DNA from: JAJZRJ01 sp040757055
Lineage (GTDB): Bacteria; Desulfobacterota; Desulfobulbia; Desulfobulbales; Desulfurivibrionaceae
DNA length: 64,000 bases
Reading direction: 5' to 3'
NCBI GenBank assembly: GCA_040757055.1
Contig: JBFLXY010000001.1
Span: forward strand, 248,001 to 312,000
Both the position numbers and the translations under genes were made by a program. This document shows positions 62,172 to 64,000 of this stretch, in pieces. The stretch's first letter is position 1, and each line of letters opens with the position of its first letter. The notes under the pieces were generated by a model, which searched no databases, was not told the DNA's origin, and saw only the letters and a program-made list of their open reading frames with translations.

Positions 62172-62447
62172 ATGGGCCGCACACAGAGTGAATTCGTTGC
62201 AGCCAAATCCCACGCCGCACTGACCCCGGGCGAGGTCATCCGGATGCTGCGGGAGCTGAAGGGCTGGACCCAGGCGGAGCTTGCCGCCCGCTCGGGCATC
62301 AGTGCCACCAACCTCAGCCTGCTGGAAAACAACCGGGTGGAGATCGGCAAAAAACGGGCGGAACAGCTCGCCAGGGCCTTTGACGTTCACCCGGCCATCA
62401 TCATGTTCCCGGAATACGAAGCCAGGGAGATTCAGCGGGCCGCCTGA
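62172..62447 (+). CDS. higA: HigA-family HTH antitoxin
   Basis: 91-aa XRE-type protein: LTPGEVIRMLRELKGWTQAE and SGISATNLSLLENNRVEIG contain the helix-turn-helix. It should neutralise HigB and repress the shared promoter. AGGAGG ribosome site upstream of the ATG. Toxin-antitoxin order and spacing fit the HigBA type. Confidence 0.87.
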   Translation: MGRTQSEFVAAKSHAALTPGEVIRMLRELKGWTQAELAARSGISATNLSLLENNRVEIGKKRAEQLARAFDVHPAIIMFPEYEAREIQRAA

Positions 62448-62466
62448 TTCGATTCGGCCGCACGCC

Positions 62467-62727
62467 TCAGCTGTAAATCAGCACATAGGCGCCGTCGTTG
62501 ATATCGATTCGCAGACGGCCGCCGTGGTTTGCGCCATAGACCTCCCAGCCGGCCTTATCGCCGATCTGGCATTTGACGCAGGAGGGCGAATGCGTTCCCT
62601 GCCCTGCATCGGCCCAGGCAATGAGTTCCGCCTCGGGGCTGCCGGCCTCGGCCAGGGCCTGCGCCAGGCGCCGCGCCGTGGCAAAGTCAAGTTCCATCCC
62701 GCTCACTGCAATCCGCACCTTGTCCAT
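62467..62727 (-). CDS. AF1514-like small protein (DUF5619 type)
   Basis: 86-aa protein: TARRLAQALAEAGSPEAELIAWADA, THSPSCVKCQIGDKAGWEVYGANHG, RLRIDINDGAYVLIYS. This resembles AF1514 family proteins of Archaeoglobus and sulfate reducers, of unknown function. ATG 62727 was chosen because AGAGG precedes it and the added upstream residues overlap no family motif. Recognition rests on overall pattern from memory, not a search. Confidence 0.55.
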   Translation of the reverse strand: MDKVRIAVSGMELDFATARRLAQALAEAGSPEAELIAWADAGQGTHSPSCVKCQIGDKAGWEVYGANHGGRLRIDINDGAYVLIYS

Positions 62728-62828
62728 CTCCGGTCCCTCTTTTTCGGTTTCCGCAAACAATTCTTGCCAACTCCTCAGATTCTGGTACTTTTCAGAGCAC
62801 ATTCAAGCTGCCATCATACTGGAACCGC

Positions 62829-64000
62829 ATGCGCCTCCGCACCATCATCTTCCTCATCCTCTTTGCCCTCGGCATTCTGCCCATCATCACCCTGGTGGCC
62901 ATCAACCTGGCCGGCCACATCGAACGCCACGAGGTCACCGAGCGGGAACGAGCCATCGCCCAGGCCCGAAGTGATTTTGTAACCCTCAACAGCCGGATCA
63001 GCAATCTCAAAAAGACCCTGCAGCGCATTGCCGCCGCCCCCGCCGCCGTGGCCCTCACCACCGGCCTGCCGGTCCGGCTCGACGCCAGCGCGGATCTCGA
63101 AACCATCCGCCGGCTGCTCCTCCAGTTCATCGAGGATGACCAGAGCATCCACGAACTGCAGCTCATCTCCACCGATGGCCGGGAACGCCTGCGCCTGCGC
63201 CGCAACCACCGGGGAGAGTTCGTCACCCTGCCTGACGCCCAGCTGCGTGACGCGACCGGTTCGGCCCTTTTTGTCGCCGGCATCCAGCTCGCCCCCCGGG
63301 GAGTGCTGGGCGAACTGCGCCATCCGGGCGGAGAGGCGCAGCCCGCGCCGCAATCGCACCTCACCCTGGCCACCCCCGCGCTGGGCGCCGGCAACACCTC
63401 CATCGGCCTGGCGATGCTCACCGTGGACACCGAACTTTTTCTGACCGAACACCGTGATGCCTACTGGGTCCACCCCAGTGGCGACATTCTCTCCCGCCCC
63501 CCGGCACCGGCCGATGACGAAACGGACTCCGCGCCGCAGGAAACCAGCGCCCTCCGCGAATTTCCGGGAGTGCAACCCCAGCTGGCCGAACCCCATCCCT
63601 TTCTCTGGGAAAGCCGGGGCGAACGCAAGGTCACCTGGCTGCCGGTCGTCTTCGCCGACGGCGAGGCCCCGGCCATGTGGATCGGCACCCCCATCGACCG
63701 CAGCGGCGCCCAGGAATGGAAGCAGGCCCTGATCCGCAACATCCTCTGGATCGTCCTGGGCACCATGGTCGTAGTGGCAGCCATCGCCAGTCTTATCGCC
63801 GCCAAGATCGACCGGATCAAGGAGGCGATCCTTTCCGGACTCGACCGCATCCTGAACCGCGAAGAGGATGATGTCGCCTTCCGCTGGACCGGCCCCAGGG
63901 AGGTGGTGAACCTGGCCGACGAACTTACCGCCCTTGCCCGCCACTACGCCAGCACCCGCAAGGCCAGACACGAGGCGGAGGCGGCCCTCAAGGAATCGGA
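62829..64000 (+). CDS. Membrane sensor protein with periplasmic domain, C-terminal part missing
   Basis: 390 codons in the window, open to the right edge. MRLRTIIFLILFALGILPII is a first membrane helix, followed by a periplasmic Cache-like domain of about 250 residues, a second helix (about 295-322: NILWIVLGTMVVVAAIASLIA), a HAMP-like linker and then ARHEAEAALKE, which usually leads into a PAS domain. A two-component kinase or a GGDEF/EAL protein is likely, but the output domain is outside the window. Confidence 0.75.
   Translation, partial: MRLRTIIFLILFALGILPIITLVAINLAGHIERHEVTERERAIAQARSDFVTLNSRISNLKKTLQRIAAAPAAVALTTGLPVRLDASADLETIRRLLLQFIEDDQSIHELQLISTDGRERLRLRRNHRGEFVTLPDAQLRDATGSALFVAGIQLAPRGVLGELRHPGGEAQPAPQSHLTLATPALGAGNTSIGLAMLTVDTELFLTEHRDAYWVHPSGDILSRPPAPADDETDSAPQETSALREFPGVQPQLAEPHPFLWESRGERKVTWLPVVFADGEAPAMWIGTPIDRSGAQEWKQALIRNILWIVLGTMVVVAAIASLIAAKIDRIKEAILSGLDRILNREEDDVAFRWTGPREVVNLADELTALARHYASTRKARHEAEAALKES

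Overview
This is a 64 kb stretch of GC-rich chromosomal DNA. The gene set fits an anaerobic, Gram-negative member of the Desulfobacterota (former Deltaproteobacteria), probably a Desulfobulbales-like sulfate reducer or relative. The indicators are an anaerobic (cobalt-early) cobalamin operon with an exported CbiK, metX/metW methionine genes, an AF1514-type small protein and a full lipopolysaccharide locus. This taxonomic placement is inference; no rRNA or tRNA lies in the window.

Positions 1-13,100 (minus strand): the end of a ZIP metal transporter, then a compact cobalamin operon read from 11,421 down to 225: cbiK, btuC, btuD, btuF-like, cbiA, cbiC, cbiD, cbiET, cbiL, cbiF, cbiG, cbiH. Most genes overlap or nearly touch. 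A cobalamin riboswitch (11,565-11,755) precedes it. A second riboswitch (12,891-13,052), with a clear intrinsic terminator as expression platform, precedes an integral membrane nucleoside-recognition-domain protein that may belong to the same regulon.

Positions 13,100-27,300: a PflA-like radical SAM protein, a small membrane protein, a large hybrid sensor kinase paired with a lipoprotein solute-binding protein, a short lysine-2,3-aminomutase-family enzyme, a tandem universal stress protein, a response regulator/diguanylate cyclase, a ComM-like ATPase and two tandemly duplicated HDOD proteins.

Positions 27,300-33,000: a sulfur amino-acid operon. An XRE-type regulator with a Cys-rich C-terminus sits behind a promoter containing a perfect palindrome. 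It is followed by metY, metX, metW, cysK and a MOSC protein, then a convergent YgjP-like metalloprotease.

Positions 33,100-54,050: envelope polysaccharide/LPS locus. The plus-strand genes (msbA, UDP-glucuronate decarboxylase-like, glycosyltransferase, UDP-GlcNAc 2-epimerase) converge on a long minus-strand block. That block holds the four dTDP-rhamnose genes, heptosyltransferases, many glycosyltransferases, an O-antigen ligase and a methyltransferase interrupted by an in-frame TGA. Part of the block is conspicuously AT-richer.

Positions 54,050-64,000: a 59-residue Trm112-like protein, a TIM-barrel protein, dnaE, a YkgJ-like Cys-cluster protein, a lipoprotein fusing a glycosidase-like domain to a parvulin-like domain, a HigBA toxin-antitoxin pair, an AF1514-like protein and the start of a sensor protein cut by the window end. 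Short CTCAG-type heptad repeats form the ends of several genes around 51.6-51.8 kb and 54.45-54.54 kb, and a nested palindromic MITE-like element lies before dnaE.
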